NCBI RefSeq assembly: GCF_018691265.1
Contig: NW_024881327.1
Coordinates: 29,336,464-29,400,463, forward strand
Reading direction: 5' to 3'
Source of the DNA: Tyto alba
Lineage: Eukaryota; Chordata; Aves; Strigiformes; Tytonidae
Length of the DNA: 64,000 bases
Made by a program: the position numbers and the translations under genes. Below are positions 63,665 to 64,000 of this stretch, piece after piece (the stretch's first letter is position 1; the number at the start of each line of letters is the position of its first letter). The notes beneath the pieces are model-generated. The model worked only from the letters and a program-made list of their open reading frames with translations. It was not told the origin of the DNA and searched no databases.

Positions 63665-64000
63665 ATAGCAGGGACAAGACTCCTGCCAAAACACAAGTGT
63701 ACAGTCAACTTTCTCTGTTAATGCCTGCACTGAAAATATGGCAGTAAACCAGGCACATAGGTAATTTTTTTCATAGGACTGGGTGTTACCTATGCCAGGT
63801 GTAAAGCAGAATAGCTCCAGTGACTTTAAGACAGAGATCAGCTTTTTTTAGTTTCGATATACAGCTTAATCTCCCTTTTTCTCTAGAAAAAGACAATGAG
63901 AAGCCGCAGTAGCTCACTGCATCCTGCACTAAACACACACACAAAAAAATCCCACAACACCGAACACACACGCAGAACATGTAACATGGAAAGCTGTTGG

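Larger units (their letters stand above)
57201..64000. other. upstream flank of SLC30A9 without recognisable coding sequence
   Basis: Apart from simple repeats and a CpG-rich patch near 60.0 kb, I recognise no exon, RNA gene or mobile element. By synteny with mammals TMEM33 should lie further right on the minus strand. Its long 3' UTR could reach into the window (a minus-strand AATAAA sits at 62602-62607), but this cannot be shown from sequence alone. Confidence 0.6.

Overview
The window is nuclear DNA of a vertebrate, almost certainly a bird. Its genes are split by spliceable introns with GT-AG borders, the DNA is AT-rich apart from one CpG-island promoter, and the dispersed repeats are chicken-repeat-1 (CR1) LINE fragments with the typical avian CR1 3' end plus one LTR-like avian-style dispersed repeat. 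Nothing prokaryotic is present. The species cannot be fixed from sequence alone.

Two protein-coding genes are recognised, in convergent (tail-to-tail) orientation. (1) About 1-7,840, plus strand: the 3' end of BEND4, with its last two coding exons (C-terminal BEN domain) and a long 3' UTR; the 5' exons lie before position 1. (2) About 19,200-57,000, minus strand: the complete SLC30A9 gene (zinc transporter ZnT9). I resolved 18 coding exons by hand. All junction phases agree, and the joined coding length is 1,710 bp (569 residues plus stop), against 568 residues for human ZnT9. Its promoter is a CpG island at about 56.4-57.2 kb. BEND4 and SLC30A9 are convergent neighbours on human 4p13 too, so the synteny supports both calls.

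Layout: 1-555 BEND4 intron; 556-796 and 4065-4282 BEND4 coding exons; 4283-~7840 BEND4 3' UTR; ~7.84-19.2 kb intergenic, with several poly(A) tracts and no recognisable gene; ~19.2-20.7 kb SLC30A9 3' UTR; 20.7-56.9 kb SLC30A9 exons and introns, with CR1 pieces in introns 9 and 10, a G-rich block in intron 8, and an LTR-like element plus an exon-like 83-bp segment in intron 3; 56.4-57.2 kb CpG-island promoter; 57.3-64 kb upstream flank with a second small CpG-rich patch near 60.0 kb and simple repeats. By synteny TMEM33 should follow beyond 64 kb on the minus strand, but none of its coding sequence is visible.

The two genes do not form a pathway. BEND4 is a BEN-domain protein, presumably nuclear and DNA or chromatin associated. 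ZnT9 is a mitochondrial zinc transporter of the cation diffusion facilitator family. I found no clearly new biological system. The observations most worth a second look are the repeat-bearing ORF inside the LTR-like element, the poison-exon-like segment in SLC30A9 intron 3, and the strong strand bias of long poly(A) tracts.
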